Shown: positions 1 to 14,526, counted from the stretch's first letter. The stretch: 64,000 nt of DNA from Alkalilimnicola ehrlichii (GCF_003399765.1 NZ_NFZV01000018.1:1-64000); one strand, 5' to 3'. Notes: a model not told the origin generated them from the letters alone. Numbers and translations are program-made.

Positions 1-126
1 GATGTCGATCTCGAAGCGGAAGGGCTGGGAAAACTGTTCGCGACCGTGTAAGGCGATGGCATTGAGCGGCGGGAAGTCCGCCACCTCCAGCGACAGACGC
101 GAAAAATCCCTATCCCCCAGGTCCAT
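1..126 (-). CDS. vgrG: VgrG (type VI secretion spike protein), N-terminal 42 codons, cut by window edge
   Basis: Read on the minus strand from an ATG at 124-126, the frame stays open for 42 codons to the window edge. The stretch around residues 22-42 contains LHGREQFSQPFRFEIDI. This matches the opening of the VgrG/Rhs-Vgr family, whose N-terminus characteristically reads L-x-G-x-E-x-[LF]-S-x-P-F-x-[FY]-x-[IVL]. VgrG forms the trimeric gp27/gp5-like spike at the tip of the type VI secretion needle and carries effectors outward. Only the first beta strands are visible, so any C-terminal effector extension lies outside the window. The family call rests on one motif in a short fragment, but the motif is distinctive. 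Confidence 0.72.
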   Translation of the reverse strand, partial: MDLGDRDFSRLSLEVADFPPLNAIALHGREQFSQPFRFEIDI

Positions 127-367
127 GGAGCCCCCCGTTCCTTGGTATGTAGTTGATTAATTACTTCTTGTTGAAGGGAATTGTTCGGGATGTGGGGGCG
201 GGTGTCAAGGGGGCTGTTTGGGGGGGCTCCGCACGGGAAGCTATTCCTCCGCGACCCGTAGACTGGTCTTGCGGCCTGCCGCTTCGCTGCCAGCCTACCT
301 CTATACGGGTAGCTGTCCCTATACGAAGCCTGCGGAGTGGCCGTGGGTATCCAGAGAGGGAACGACG

Positions 368-648
368 ATGACAATCGAAGCAAGCGATCTGGACCTCATA
401 CAGGAAGCAGGACACAGCGCGGATTTTCTTCTGGAGGGTCTGGCGAACTTGGTCAATGCCAAAAACTCGCTTGGCAACGATGTCGCCGTCGACCTGCGGC
501 AGCAGGCTCTCGTGCTGCAAGCGTCGGACTTGGGGATTCCGCCCGAGCACGATCCGGCGCACCCGCACCTACGCGAGCGGCTACCGACGGCCGCGACGAT
601 GCCTACGCCGCCGAACTACGCTCGGCGCTGGCGGCGGTGGGGTTGTGA
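368..648 (+). CDS. Small hypothetical protein, probably frameshifted as written
   Basis: The ATG at 368 opens a frame rich in Asp, Glu and Leu (starts MTIEASDLDLIQEAGHSA). Past about position 575 it turns into arginine-rich, implausible sequence before stopping at 727. In the neighbouring frame the same DNA gives a natural ending, DGRDDAYAAELRSALAAVGL, with a stop at 646-648. One missing base near 572-582 would join the two into a 93-residue acidic helical protein. The family is not recognised. It sits between the truncated vgrG and the ribbon-helix-helix gene, in an accessory-looking segment. If the frame is intact as written, the gene would instead end at 727. Confidence 0.35.
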
Positions 649-754
649 GTATCTTTCGTATGTCGACCCTTTCCTTGCCGCCTGTTCCAGTGCGCGACGT
701 ACGTCGAGGCCAGCCCCCGGGGCATAAAGCGGATGTTTCGGGGTGTACTTTGGA

Positions 755-782
755 TTGTGTATGTGGTGTGTATGTGTACAAT
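755..782 (+). promoter_or_regulatory. Candidate promoter with embedded 11-bp tandem repeat (operator for the RHH gene)
   Basis: TACAAT at 777-782 resembles a -10 box. TTGTGT at 755-760 is a weak -35 match with 16-bp spacing. Two adjacent copies of TGTGTATGTGG/T (756-766 and 767-777) fill the spacer. Ribbon-helix-helix repressors usually bind tandem or inverted short repeats over their own promoter. Autoregulation of the gene starting at 813 is therefore a reasonable inference, not a demonstrated fact. Confidence 0.4.
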
Positions 783-812
783 TAAAGCATTGGCTAACCA
801 CGGTGGAGCAGT

Positions 813-1175
813 ATGGAACCACAAGAGAATCTAGTCCGCCGGCAGTACCTCGTCTCCAAGGCGCAAATCGCCAAGGTCGAACGGCTGCGCAAGCGCGAGG
901 GCGTTGGCGCGACGGAGATCGTGCGTCGTGCGATCGAGGCCTATGACCCGGACGCCAAGGGCGCTAATGAGGCTGAGGTTGAGGCGGCGCTGAACGCAAT
1001 GGCCGAGGCGCTGCGCGAGACGTGCCGGGAGCTCGCCACACTTCGTGAGCGCGTGGTGAACGGGCTCTCTGACGAGGCGCGCGAGGCCAATCGGCGCCAA
1101 GTGGCAGACGAAACGCGCGCCTACTACGCGGCGCACCCAGAAGAGTTGGAGGCGATCAGTCGCCTGTTTGAGTAG
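813..1175 (+). CDS. Ribbon-helix-helix-like small DNA-binding protein
   Basis: The protein has 120 residues. Its N-terminal part (about residues 8-45) has the layout of a ribbon-helix-helix fold: a short basic strand (RRQYLVSKAQIAKVERL), then helices including GATEIVRRAIEAYD, as in CopG/Arc-type regulators. The rest is acidic amphipathic helix ending in AHPEELEAISRLFE, which could be a dimerisation or partner-binding region. A GGTGGAG ribosome binding site precedes the ATG. The stop codon abuts the ribosome binding site of the next gene, so the two are co-transcribed. Likely a transcriptional regulator or an antitoxin. The fold call is by pattern only. Confidence 0.6.
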   Translation: MEPQENLVRRQYLVSKAQIAKVERLRKREGVGATEIVRRAIEAYDPDAKGANEAEVEAALNAMAEALRETCRELATLRERVVNGLSDEAREANRRQVADETRAYYAAHPEELEAISRLFE

Positions 1176-1185
1176 GAGGCGCCGC

Positions 1186-1383
1186 GTGGGGCTCTTTGAC
1201 AAGCTGTTTGAATTCTCACGCGAGATCGTCTCGCTGACCAAAGAGGTCCAGAACCTGGGCAAGCAGGTGGACCATGTGCAGGAGCGTCAACTCGATATGG
1301 ACCGGCGCCTGGTGCGCGTGGAGACCACTATCGAAATGGCGCGTGAGCAGGCTCGCCACCGGGCGCTGCGCCGCGAAGACTGA
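1186..1383 (+). CDS. Small coiled-coil protein encoded with the RHH gene
   Basis: The GTG at 1186 is preceded by AGGAGG at 1174-1179, which overlaps the upstream stop codon, so this start is preferred over a TTG at 1168. The 65-residue product starts MGLFDKLFEFSREIV and continues with heptad-like spacing of hydrophobic residues to a basic end (RHRALRRED). It therefore looks like one long coiled coil with a possible membrane-associating N-terminus. No enzymatic motif is visible and the family is not recognised. It could be the partner of the RHH protein, for instance in a toxin-antitoxin-like or plasmid/ICE-type module. Confidence 0.55.
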   Translation: MGLFDKLFEFSREIVSLTKEVQNLGKQVDHVQERQLDMDRRLVRVETTIEMAREQARHRALRRED

Positions 1384-1549
1384 GGTAAAGGGGGCGGTTT
1401 CTATGCTGGGGCTGGCGAGATGCCTTGGCGGTGACCTGTCTGTTCGCCTGGCGCCGCCAGGTCTGCCGGCTGTGACCTGATAGAAGCCTCGTTCCGCACC
1501 GTGAGTTTCCTGTCTTTACTACCGCCGTAAGGCAGTATACCGACGGCTT

Positions 1550-1657
1550 GGTAGGTTGGCGTTGAGGCGCAGCCGAAACCCAACATCTTCAAACGCTTGC
1601 TGGGTGGGATGGGGCTGGGGGATGTTGGGTTTCGCCGTTGGCTCAACCCAACCTACC
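1550..1657. repeat. Large imperfect palindrome of the GTAGGTTGGGTT type
   Basis: The left arm at 1550-1587 (starting GGTAGGTTGGCGTTGAGGC) is repeated inverted at 1621-1657 (ending GCTCAACCCAACCTACC), with a 33-bp GC-rich centre. Arms of this sequence, reading GTAGGTTGGGTTGAGC...GAAACCCAACAT, are a common intergenic repeat in gammaproteobacteria and cyanobacteria. The rest of the 352-bp gap (1384-1735) holds nothing else that I can recognise. Confidence 0.75.
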
Positions 1658-1735
1658 GGAGGCGCCTGCCAAATCAATTGCGCGAAGCGCACCACACTTT
1701 ATAACCAGCAATACCAGTCGTCGGGGTAGCTCTTG

Positions 1736-4957
<3,222 letters not shown>

Positions 4958-5014
4958 CTGGTTGAATATGCATAAGGCAAAGCGCACTCGGTGCTAAGGC
5001 GGTAACTTTAGGGT

Positions 5015-8704
<3,690 letters not shown>

Positions 8705-8872
8705 GGCTGCTCCTAAACTGCGCCGAAAACCGGCCATTATACAGCTCTTTGAGCAGGATGAAGTGCGGTTGCGTGGGAATAACATCAAGTTCTTCTGATT
8801 TTTCGATCTTCAGATGGTCGTGTCATTATTTTTGTGATGCCGTTACAGTCGGTCGCCGGTGGAGCGTGATTA

Positions 8873-9759
8873 ATGCAAGATGTCGTTTTCGTTGTGAACC
8901 CCCGTGCCGCGTCCGGGCGGGCGGGTAAGGTTTGGCACGATTTGCGCGATCAGATCAGCCAGGTTAGGCAGGCCCGCTACGTCGATGCGGTCAATCCGCA
9001 AGAGGCGCGCCAGCGCTTGATCGAGTTGCTCGACGATCGGGTACGGCGGGTCGTTGCCATCGGGGGGACGGTACCCTCAATCATGCGGCCAATATTTTAC
9101 TCGACCGGGGATGTGCCACGGCCTTGGGGTTGGTGCCGGTGGGGAGCGGCTCGGATACGGCGCGTGGCTTGCGCTTGGTGGCAAAGCCGAAAGCGGCGTT
9201 GGAGCGGGCGCTCGGCGTTGCGCCGAGGCCGGTGGATGTGATGCGCTTGACCCAGGGCGAGGCGACGCGGTGGGTAGTGAATATTGCCTCTGTTGGCGTC
9301 TCCGGGATGGTGGCGGCTGAGGTTAATAAGCTGGATCGGCGTTGGGCCGGCACGTATCTGTGGACGGCCTTGAAGTCCCTGGCCCGGTATCGGCCCGGTC
9401 AGGTGCGGGTCTTTCTCGACGGCGAGCTGTGGTACGAGGGTGGGGTCGTGCTCATGGCTATCGCCAATGGCACCGTCTTTGCCCGCGGTATGCGGATCGC
9501 GCCCCACGCTTTGGCCGACGACGGTTTGGCCGATGTGGTACTGGTGCAGGATGTGCCGGTACGCCAGATACTTCCTTATGTGCCGCGCCTCTACAACGGC
9601 GGCCATTTGAAGGCGCCCTTCGTACGTTGGCAGCGAGCGGCGCGGGTGCGCGTTGAGCCGGTGGGCGAGCTGCCGCCGTTTGAGTTGGACGGTGAGCTTA
9701 CGGATCCGCAAACGGCGGAATACGAAGTGATTTCGGGTGCCTTGCAGGTGGTTTATTGA
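8873..9759 (+). CDS. YegS/BmrU-type diacylglycerol (lipid) kinase, frameshifted as written
   Basis: Residues 1-65 (starts MQDVVFVVNPRAASGR) carry the NP-x-[AS]-x-x-G nucleotide-binding start of the DAGK catalytic family. The frame is lost at a run of six G at 9062-9067. Restoring one G gives VVAIGGDGTLNHAANILL, which is the family's GGDGT loop, and the frame then continues as LGLVPVGSGSDTARGL to the stop at 9759, for 295 residues in total. The family phosphorylates diacylglycerol, sphingoid or related lipids at the inner membrane. The GSGSD segment replaces the more usual GTGND. The gene end overlaps the convergent amidotransferase gene by 7 bp. Confidence 0.85.
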
Positions 9760-10550
9760 TCCCGCTTCAGGCAAGTCCGGGCCTGTTCGACTAAGTGGCT
9801 AAATAAGGCCCGTTGCTCGGCGCGATAGGGAAGATACTCCGGGTGCCACTGTACGCCGATGACGAACTCCCGGTCGCGGTGCTCGATGGCTTGTACGACG
9901 TCGTTCGGCTCGTGGGCGACGGCGCGGAAGTTGCCCGCCAAGCGGTTGACGGCTTGGCGGTGGAGCGAGTTCACCCGGCATTGCAGGTCGCCGACGATGC
10001 TTGCCAGGCGGCTGTCGGGCGCGAGGTTGACTGCTTTATACGGCCAGATACTGTGCGCCTGCGGCGTTTCGGCGTAGAAGGTCGATAACTCCTGATGGAG
10101 AGTGCCGCCGCATTGTACGTTCAGCAGTTGTGCCCCCCGGCAAATGCCGAGGATCGGTAGCCGCCGTTTGAACGCTTGTTGGATAAGCGCCGATTCTAGC
10201 GCGTCGCGCGCCTTATCGCCCCGAACATGCATGCCGGTGCTGAGCATGCGCCGCAGGAGGTAGATAAGCGGCGCTAACAGTAAGGAGACGACAAAGGCGA
10301 GCCGCGAGCGATGTGCCGCACGTAACTCCTGCAACGGAACCGGCTCCTCGCCGTATAGTTCGGGGGCGATGTCGGCGCCGCCGCCGAGGACAAGCCCATC
10401 TAAGCTTTCGATCTCGCACGGGCGTTTTGGGGTGATCCGTACCGGCCGGGCGCCGGCCCACCGCAACACGGCGGCGGTACACAGCCAGGCGGCCGCGCCG
10501 CCGCGTTCGGGGCCACTGACGCCTATGCGAGGTTTTTCGACACTAGCCAT
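9753..10550 (-). CDS. Class I glutamine amidotransferase-like (peptidase C26) protein with a hydrophobic insert
   Basis: The product is 265 residues. The triad is visible: the nucleophile Cys137 in LGICRGAQLLNV and the His and Glu in QWHPEYLPYR near residue 235. The family includes PuuD, which hydrolyses gamma-glutamyl-GABA, and glutaminase subunits that supply ammonia. Residues 84-99 (LAFVVSLLLAPLIYLL) form a hydrophobic stretch, flanked by basic residues, inserted before the conserved RD motif. This is unusual for a soluble amidotransferase and suggests membrane attachment. The start at 10550 lies inside the end of the upstream amidoligase gene (28-bp overlap), so the two are translationally linked and probably act on the same product. 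Confidence 0.85.
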   Translation of the reverse strand: MASVEKPRIGVSGPERGGAAAWLCTAAVLRWAGARPVRITPKRPCEIESLDGLVLGGGADIAPELYGEEPVPLQELRAAHRSRLAFVVSLLLAPLIYLLRRMLSTGMHVRGDKARDALESALIQQAFKRRLPILGICRGAQLLNVQCGGTLHQELSTFYAETPQAHSIWPYKAVNLAPDSRLASIVGDLQCRVNSLHRQAVNRLAGNFRAVAHEPNDVVQAIEHRDREFVIGVQWHPEYLPYRAEQRALFSHLVEQARTCLKRDQ

Positions 10551-11527
10551 TGTTCGATGTAGTTCGCCCATTGCTCGTCGGGTCCGATCACCGGTTGCCG
10601 GTGGCGCGCCAAATAAGCCTGGCTGAGTTCGGCAATGGCGTCCGGTTGCTCGGCAAGTGCCTCCACCGCTACCCAGCCGGACCATTCGTGCGCGATCGTC
10701 CAATGCTCCTCGTCTATTAGACAATTAGGTAGGCGATAATGAAAAGTCGGCCGCGGTTTTATGAGTTCCTGTTGGTGGGACATCGTGCGTAGCACGCGCG
10801 CGGCGTCGATCCAGGCAAACAGGGGTAGCATGTCCAGAGGGCGGTTCCGAGTCGGATTGTATTCTAGGTAGTCGTCGATCAATTGTGCGCTGTCCGGTTG
10901 GTACTGCGGTGCCAGCACCTTGAAGATATAGGCTTCCGGAAAATCGTTAATGAACGGGGCGATACGGCGGGCAAGGTCGATTTTGCCGGCAACTTGCAAG
11001 TGGTCCAGTAGCAAAAAGAAGGCGCGAAGGTAGTTCAGTAGCGTATTTGCGTCGGTTGCGGGTGCTTCCGGATTGAAGTGCAGTCCGAAGGCGTAGCGTA
11101 ATGCGGCGCGCGTACCGAGCGCCTGCTGGGTGCGCAGCCGCTCTCGTAGCGCTTCTATTTGGTGGGCTTCGTCAAAGGGTATGGGAGGGCAGGCGATCTC
11201 ATGCGGTACAAGTGTCGATGCGATCCGACCGACAAAATCCTCAACGCGGCGTACCGATGCCGGGTCGAAGCCGATCATGTCTAAATATTTGCGGTAGTTC
11301 TCGTCCTTGAGAATGGTGGTATCCATTTCGACCACGAAGGTGCCCCAGCGTGTGTTTTCCACCGCGTGCGCAAACCGTCGTTCAGCCTTATGTTCGCCCC
11401 CATATAGATCGACGATTAGCTCGCAAATGATATCGAGCTCTATGCCGGCAAACTCGAACTCAATGCCGAGCCGTCGCATTTTGCCCTCGGTCGTCAACTG
11501 TCGGTTAGGTAACGTAAATTGGCTCAT
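10523..11527 (-). CDS. Putative amidoligase (glutamine-synthetase-like, Amidoligase_2 family)
   Basis: The product is 334 residues. The motif RRLGIEFEFAGIE at residues 18-30 and the acidic WGTFVVEMDTTI at 61-72 are the metal-binding strands of the GS-like amidoligase fold. GLHFNPE near 148 fits the next conserved strand. Members are predicted to ligate an amino group to a carboxylate using ATP and are known from comparative genomics to sit beside glutamine-amidotransferase-like genes, as here. The substrate is unknown. The ATG at 11527 is taken. The gene leads a two-gene unit with the overlapping C26 gene. No catalytic residue appears to be missing, as far as can be judged without an alignment. 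Confidence 0.8.
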   Translation of the reverse strand: MSQFTLPNRQLTTEGKMRRLGIEFEFAGIELDIICELIVDLYGGEHKAERRFAHAVENTRWGTFVVEMDTTILKDENYRKYLDMIGFDPASVRRVEDFVGRIASTLVPHEIACPPIPFDEAHQIEALRERLRTQQALGTRAALRYAFGLHFNPEAPATDANTLLNYLRAFFLLLDHLQVAGKIDLARRIAPFINDFPEAYIFKVLAPQYQPDSAQLIDDYLEYNPTRNRPLDMLPLFAWIDAARVLRTMSHQQELIKPRPTFHYRLPNCLIDEEHWTIAHEWSGWVAVEALAEQPDAIAELSQAYLARHRQPVIGPDEQWANYIEQWLVSKNLA

Positions 11528-11710
11528 CGCGAGGACTCTCTAAATAGCCTGTCAAGCTGCCGAAATAATTCTCGGCGGATTGATGCGGGCGTTATGACGA
11601 GCGTAAACGATCGTGTACTAGAATATGAGGCTACTTGAATCAATGCTATACGGCCCCAGCTTAACGCAAGGGAACAGATACAGGGAATGTAGTTAAGTTC
11701 TAAATGTCTA

Positions 11711-11788
11711 GCAGGCTGCTGAAAAAGAGCGGGGCGCCCCTAATTCATTCGGAGAATATATTGCCACGGCCTTTTTTCAGCGGCCTGT
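11711..11788. repeat. Palindromic CTGCTGAAAAAG element, copy 1
   Basis: GCAGGCTGCTGAAAAAG at 11711-11727 is mirrored by CTTTTTTCAGCGGCCTGT at 11771-11788 around a 43-bp centre. A second palindrome with the same arm core (CGCTGAAAAAG) lies at 32098-32172. The element fills most of the gap between the amidoligase gene and the small lipoprotein gene. On the plus strand the arm could also act as a transcription terminator. Confidence 0.6.
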
Positions 11789-11837
11789 TGGGATAACTGG
11801 GCCTCGTCAAGGCTTAAGCAGGGAAAGGAGGTTCTTA

Positions 11838-12062
11838 ATGCGTAAGTTGCTGGCCATTCTCGCAATAGCGTTTCCGCTTGCGTTCGCCGTTGGGTGCGAT
11901 CAGCAGGCGGGTCCGGGCGATCAAGCGGGTGATCCCATGGGGGCGCCGCCGGAGGATCAGGCTCAGGCTCCTGGGCAGGAAACCGAAACTTTTACCGAGG
12001 AGACCGAGACTGAAACCGACGACGGCTTCGGCGACGACACTGCTGGAGGCGATGGCTGGTAA
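11838..12062 (+). CDS. Small acidic lipoprotein
   Basis: The product is 74 residues with a classical lipoprotein signal: MRKLLAILAIAFPLAFAVGC, where Cys20 would be lipidated. The mature part has no hydrophobic core and is almost entirely Gly, Pro, Gln, Glu, Asp and Thr (repeated ETET units), so it is probably an unfolded acidic tail anchored in the envelope. A strong ribosome binding site (GGAAAGGAGG) precedes the ATG. No family is recognised. It stands alone, between the palindrome and the long leader of metY. Confidence 0.75.
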   Translation: MRKLLAILAIAFPLAFAVGCDQQAGPGDQAGDPMGAPPEDQAQAPGQETETFTEETETETDDGFGDDTAGGDGW

Positions 12063-12769
12063 GCAACGGGCGTTGTTTATCGGCACGGTGTGTGAAGCGC
12101 GGCAAGGTGCTTCGTTTTACGAGTGCCTTGCCGTAAGAGGCGAGTGTTGAATTTATTCGGGGCTGCCCCTATAGAGGCTGTGGATGTCGTTTGCGCGTCG
12201 CGCCCGCTGACCGAGCTGCACAGCCGGAGCACGGCAAAGGGATGGCTTAAGCGCTTCCTTAAAGCTTGTGTTTAGCGAAGAGCAGCCATAATTCTGAAAC
12301 GACGATATGCAGGGCGAGCCAAGCCGAACATTTTGTAATATACTATCGCGTCGTTCGGGTAGGGAACTTTAACGCGCCGCAATGCTCTAACGAGGCATGC
12401 AAGGGGGCAGTTAGTAGAGACTGCGGGATGTTGGCGAGTAGTTTGAAGATCCCTTTTAGAAACCCGGCAGGTTTTTTGACCGGTCCGACCCCATCCCCCC
12501 CCAATTGTCGGATCGGTTTTTTCTTCTTGTGGCGGAGCGCTTGGCGCTCCGTTCTTTTTTCTATCCTTCTTTATTTTCCTCCAGCGGTGCTCGATGGCCT
12601 GTGGCGGGCGCTATGGCTGTGTTTCTTCATGCGCTTTGCGTGCTTCTTGACGGGGTAAAAGCGTTGCTCGGTACTTCCTTAAGGAAATCCATATCCGTTA
12701 AAGTCGGTGCTGCTTATGTAAGCCTTTTATGAAAGGCGAATGCGGGTAACAAAGGTAAGGTGAAAGCCA
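12063..12769 (+). other. Long non-coding gap upstream of metY
   Basis: No convincing gene lies in these 707 bases; open frames here have cysteine/phenylalanine-rich, unnatural compositions. Visible structures are an inverted repeat CGGCAAGG/CCTTGCCG (12100-12133), a strong terminator hairpin (12533-12560) and a small GCCTTT-TATG-AAAGGC hairpin (12722-12737) just before the metY ribosome binding site. The layout could be a regulated leader. No known SAM riboswitch core could be matched by eye. Confidence 0.5.
12533..12560 (+). terminator. Rho-independent terminator in the metY upstream region
   Basis: CGGAGCGC (12533-12540) pairs perfectly with GCGCTCCG (12544-12551) around a 3-base loop and is followed by TTCTTTTTT. 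It is intrinsic-terminator-like on the plus strand. It lies 210 bp before metY with no gene directly upstream, so it either ends an unseen small transcript or acts as an attenuator in the metY leader. Confidence 0.7.
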
Positions 12770-14044
12770 ATGAAGTTAGAAACGATCGCGATTCATGGCG
12801 GTTTTAAGCCGGAGCCGACGACTAAGTCGGTTGCTGTGCCGATTTATCAAACGACGTCCTATGCCTTCGATAACACGCAGCATGGGGCGGATCTGTTTGA
12901 CCTAAAGGTGCCGGGCAATATTTATAGCCGCATTATGAATCCGACCAACGACGTGTTAGAGCAACGCGTCGCTGCAATGGAAGGGGGAATTGGCGGGCTG
13001 GCTGTGGCGTCGGGTATGGCGGCGATTACCTACGCCATACAGACGATTGCGGTTGCGGGCGATAACATCGTGACCACCAGTCAGTTATATGGCGGCACTT
13101 ATAATCTTTTTGCGCACACATTGCCGAACTTGGGAATCGAGGCGCGGTTTGCCGCGCATGACGATTTCGCCAGGCTGGAGAGCCTGATCGACGCTAAGAC
13201 CAAAGCGGTGTTCTGCGAATCGGTCGGCAACCCTTCCGGTAACATCGTGGATATCGAGCGCTTGGCGAAGCTCGCGCATGCCAAGGGCGTGCCGCTGATC
13301 GTCGATAATACGGTGCCGACACCGTACTTGTGGCGGCCGTTCGAGCACGGTGCCGATATCGTCGTGCACTCGCTGACCAAGTACATGGGAGGGCACGGTA
13401 CGACGGTGGGCGGCGTGGTAGTCGACTCCGGCAAATTCCCCTGGGCCGAGCATGGCGACCGCTTCCCCATGATGGTGAAGCCGGATCGCTCGTATCACGG
13501 TGTGGTTTACACCGAAGCGATGGGGCCGGCGGCTTTTATCGGTCGTTGCCGCGTGGTGCCGTTGCGCAATATGGGAGCAGCGCTGTCGCCATTTAACGCG
13601 TTCCAACTCATGCAAGGTATCGAGACGCTCCCGTTGCGGATGGATCGCCACTGCGAGAACGCGCAGAAGGTTGCGGAGTATTTGCAGCTGCATCCGCAAG
13701 TGAAATGGGTGAAGTACGCCGGTTTGCAGGACAGCCCGGATTTCCCGTTGGCCGAGAAGTATATGGGCGGACGAGCTTCGGGTATTCTCAGCTTCGGCAT
13801 CGAGGGCGGTAAAGAGGCGGGGGCCCGCTTCATCGACGCCTTACAGATGATCGTGCGCTTGGTGAATATTGGCGACGCCAAGTCCTTGGCAACGCATCCG
13901 GCGACCACCACTCACCGGCAATTGAACGACGAGGAATTGCTGACTGCCGGCGTTACTGCCGACATGGTGCGTTTGTCGATCGGTATCGAGCACATTGACG
14001 ATATTCTCGCCGATATCGAGCAAGCGCTGGCGGCAGCCAAGTAG
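12770..14044 (+). CDS. metY: O-acetylhomoserine sulfhydrylase (aminocarboxypropyltransferase)
   Basis: The product is 424 residues, typical of the MetY branch of the Cys/Met-metabolism PLP enzymes. That branch is longer than the roughly 380-400 residues of MetB/MetC. It makes homocysteine from O-acetylhomoserine and sulfide. The start METIAIHGG-like motif (residues 3-9 read LETIAIHGG) and YSRIMNPTNDVLEQR are MetY signatures. The PLP-binding lysine is Lys204 in HSLTKYMGGHGTTVGG. Homocysteine made here is the substrate of MetH elsewhere in the window. The gene is preceded by a 707-bp gap with hairpins, and the next gene starts 33 bp downstream. Confidence 0.93.
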   Translation: MKLETIAIHGGFKPEPTTKSVAVPIYQTTSYAFDNTQHGADLFDLKVPGNIYSRIMNPTNDVLEQRVAAMEGGIGGLAVASGMAAITYAIQTIAVAGDNIVTTSQLYGGTYNLFAHTLPNLGIEARFAAHDDFARLESLIDAKTKAVFCESVGNPSGNIVDIERLAKLAHAKGVPLIVDNTVPTPYLWRPFEHGADIVVHSLTKYMGGHGTTVGGVVVDSGKFPWAEHGDRFPMMVKPDRSYHGVVYTEAMGPAAFIGRCRVVPLRNMGAALSPFNAFQLMQGIETLPLRMDRHCENAQKVAEYLQLHPQVKWVKYAGLQDSPDFPLAEKYMGGRASGILSFGIEGGKEAGARFIDALQMIVRLVNIGDAKSLATHPATTTHRQLNDEELLTAGVTADMVRLSIGIEHIDDILADIEQALAAAK

Positions 14045-14077
14045 TTACATTATAACTTACTGGGAGAGTAGGCCCCT

Positions 14078-14302
14078 ATGCCGACAGAGGGATCGAAGCG
14101 AACGCAGCACTTGGAAGTGCAAGGGATGAGTTGCCCGGCATGTAAGGATAACGTCGAAAAAGCCTTGCGTGCCGTGGGTGGGGTTGAAGACGTGCAAGTT
14201 TGGCTCGACGAGGAAACGGCCAGCGTGGTCGGCGAGGTTGAGCCCGACGAGCTGATCAAGGCGTTGTCGCGAACGAACTATCAAGCCCGCCCATTGCGGT
14301 AA
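14078..14302 (+). CDS. Heavy-metal-associated (HMA) domain metallochaperone, CopZ-like
   Basis: The product is 74 residues and is a single HMA ferredoxin-like domain. The metal-binding loop is GMSCPACKDNVEKAL with the CxxC pair near residues 19-22. Such proteins carry Cu(I) or other soft metals to P-type ATPases in the cytoplasm. No ATPase is encoded nearby, but the next gene is a DUF411 protein, a family often found with copper genes. The gene ends in a stem-loop that may terminate transcription. Confidence 0.88.
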   Translation: MPTEGSKRTQHLEVQGMSCPACKDNVEKALRAVGGVEDVQVWLDEETASVVGEVEPDELIKALSRTNYQARPLR

Positions 14303-14320
14303 GTCAAGTTGAGCGAGCCT

Positions 14321-14353
14321 TGCGGGGTATAGAGTGTATCGCGATACCCCGCA
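14321..14353. terminator. Stem-loop after the HMA gene
   Basis: TGCGGGGTAT (14321-14330) pairs perfectly with ATACCCCGCA (14344-14353) around a 13-base loop. There is no clear T-run, so it is a terminator-like hairpin of uncertain strength. Confidence 0.45.
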
Positions 14354-14526
14354 GGGATAATCTGCGTCGGTTTGTTGTCATTTAAACCGAGCCGCTAAAC
14401 ATGTCTTTGCGCCTTGGCGGAGGTTTCGGGCTGCCGAAGTCGCTTAGCGGGTTGGTCGAAGGCAAGGGTTATCGGTGTTTTCTCGGTGGATACTGAAGTA
14501 CCCTGTTTACACGTTCTGTTGTCCTC

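Noticed and set aside
12266-12658. A 130-codon plus-strand frame upstream of metY
   Set aside because: No ribosome binding site, a cysteine/phenylalanine/tryptophan-rich composition, and it runs through a strong terminator hairpin.
12700-12769. A SAM-II or SAM-I riboswitch before metY
   Set aside because: No match by eye to the conserved cores of either class. Only a short simple hairpin is visible.
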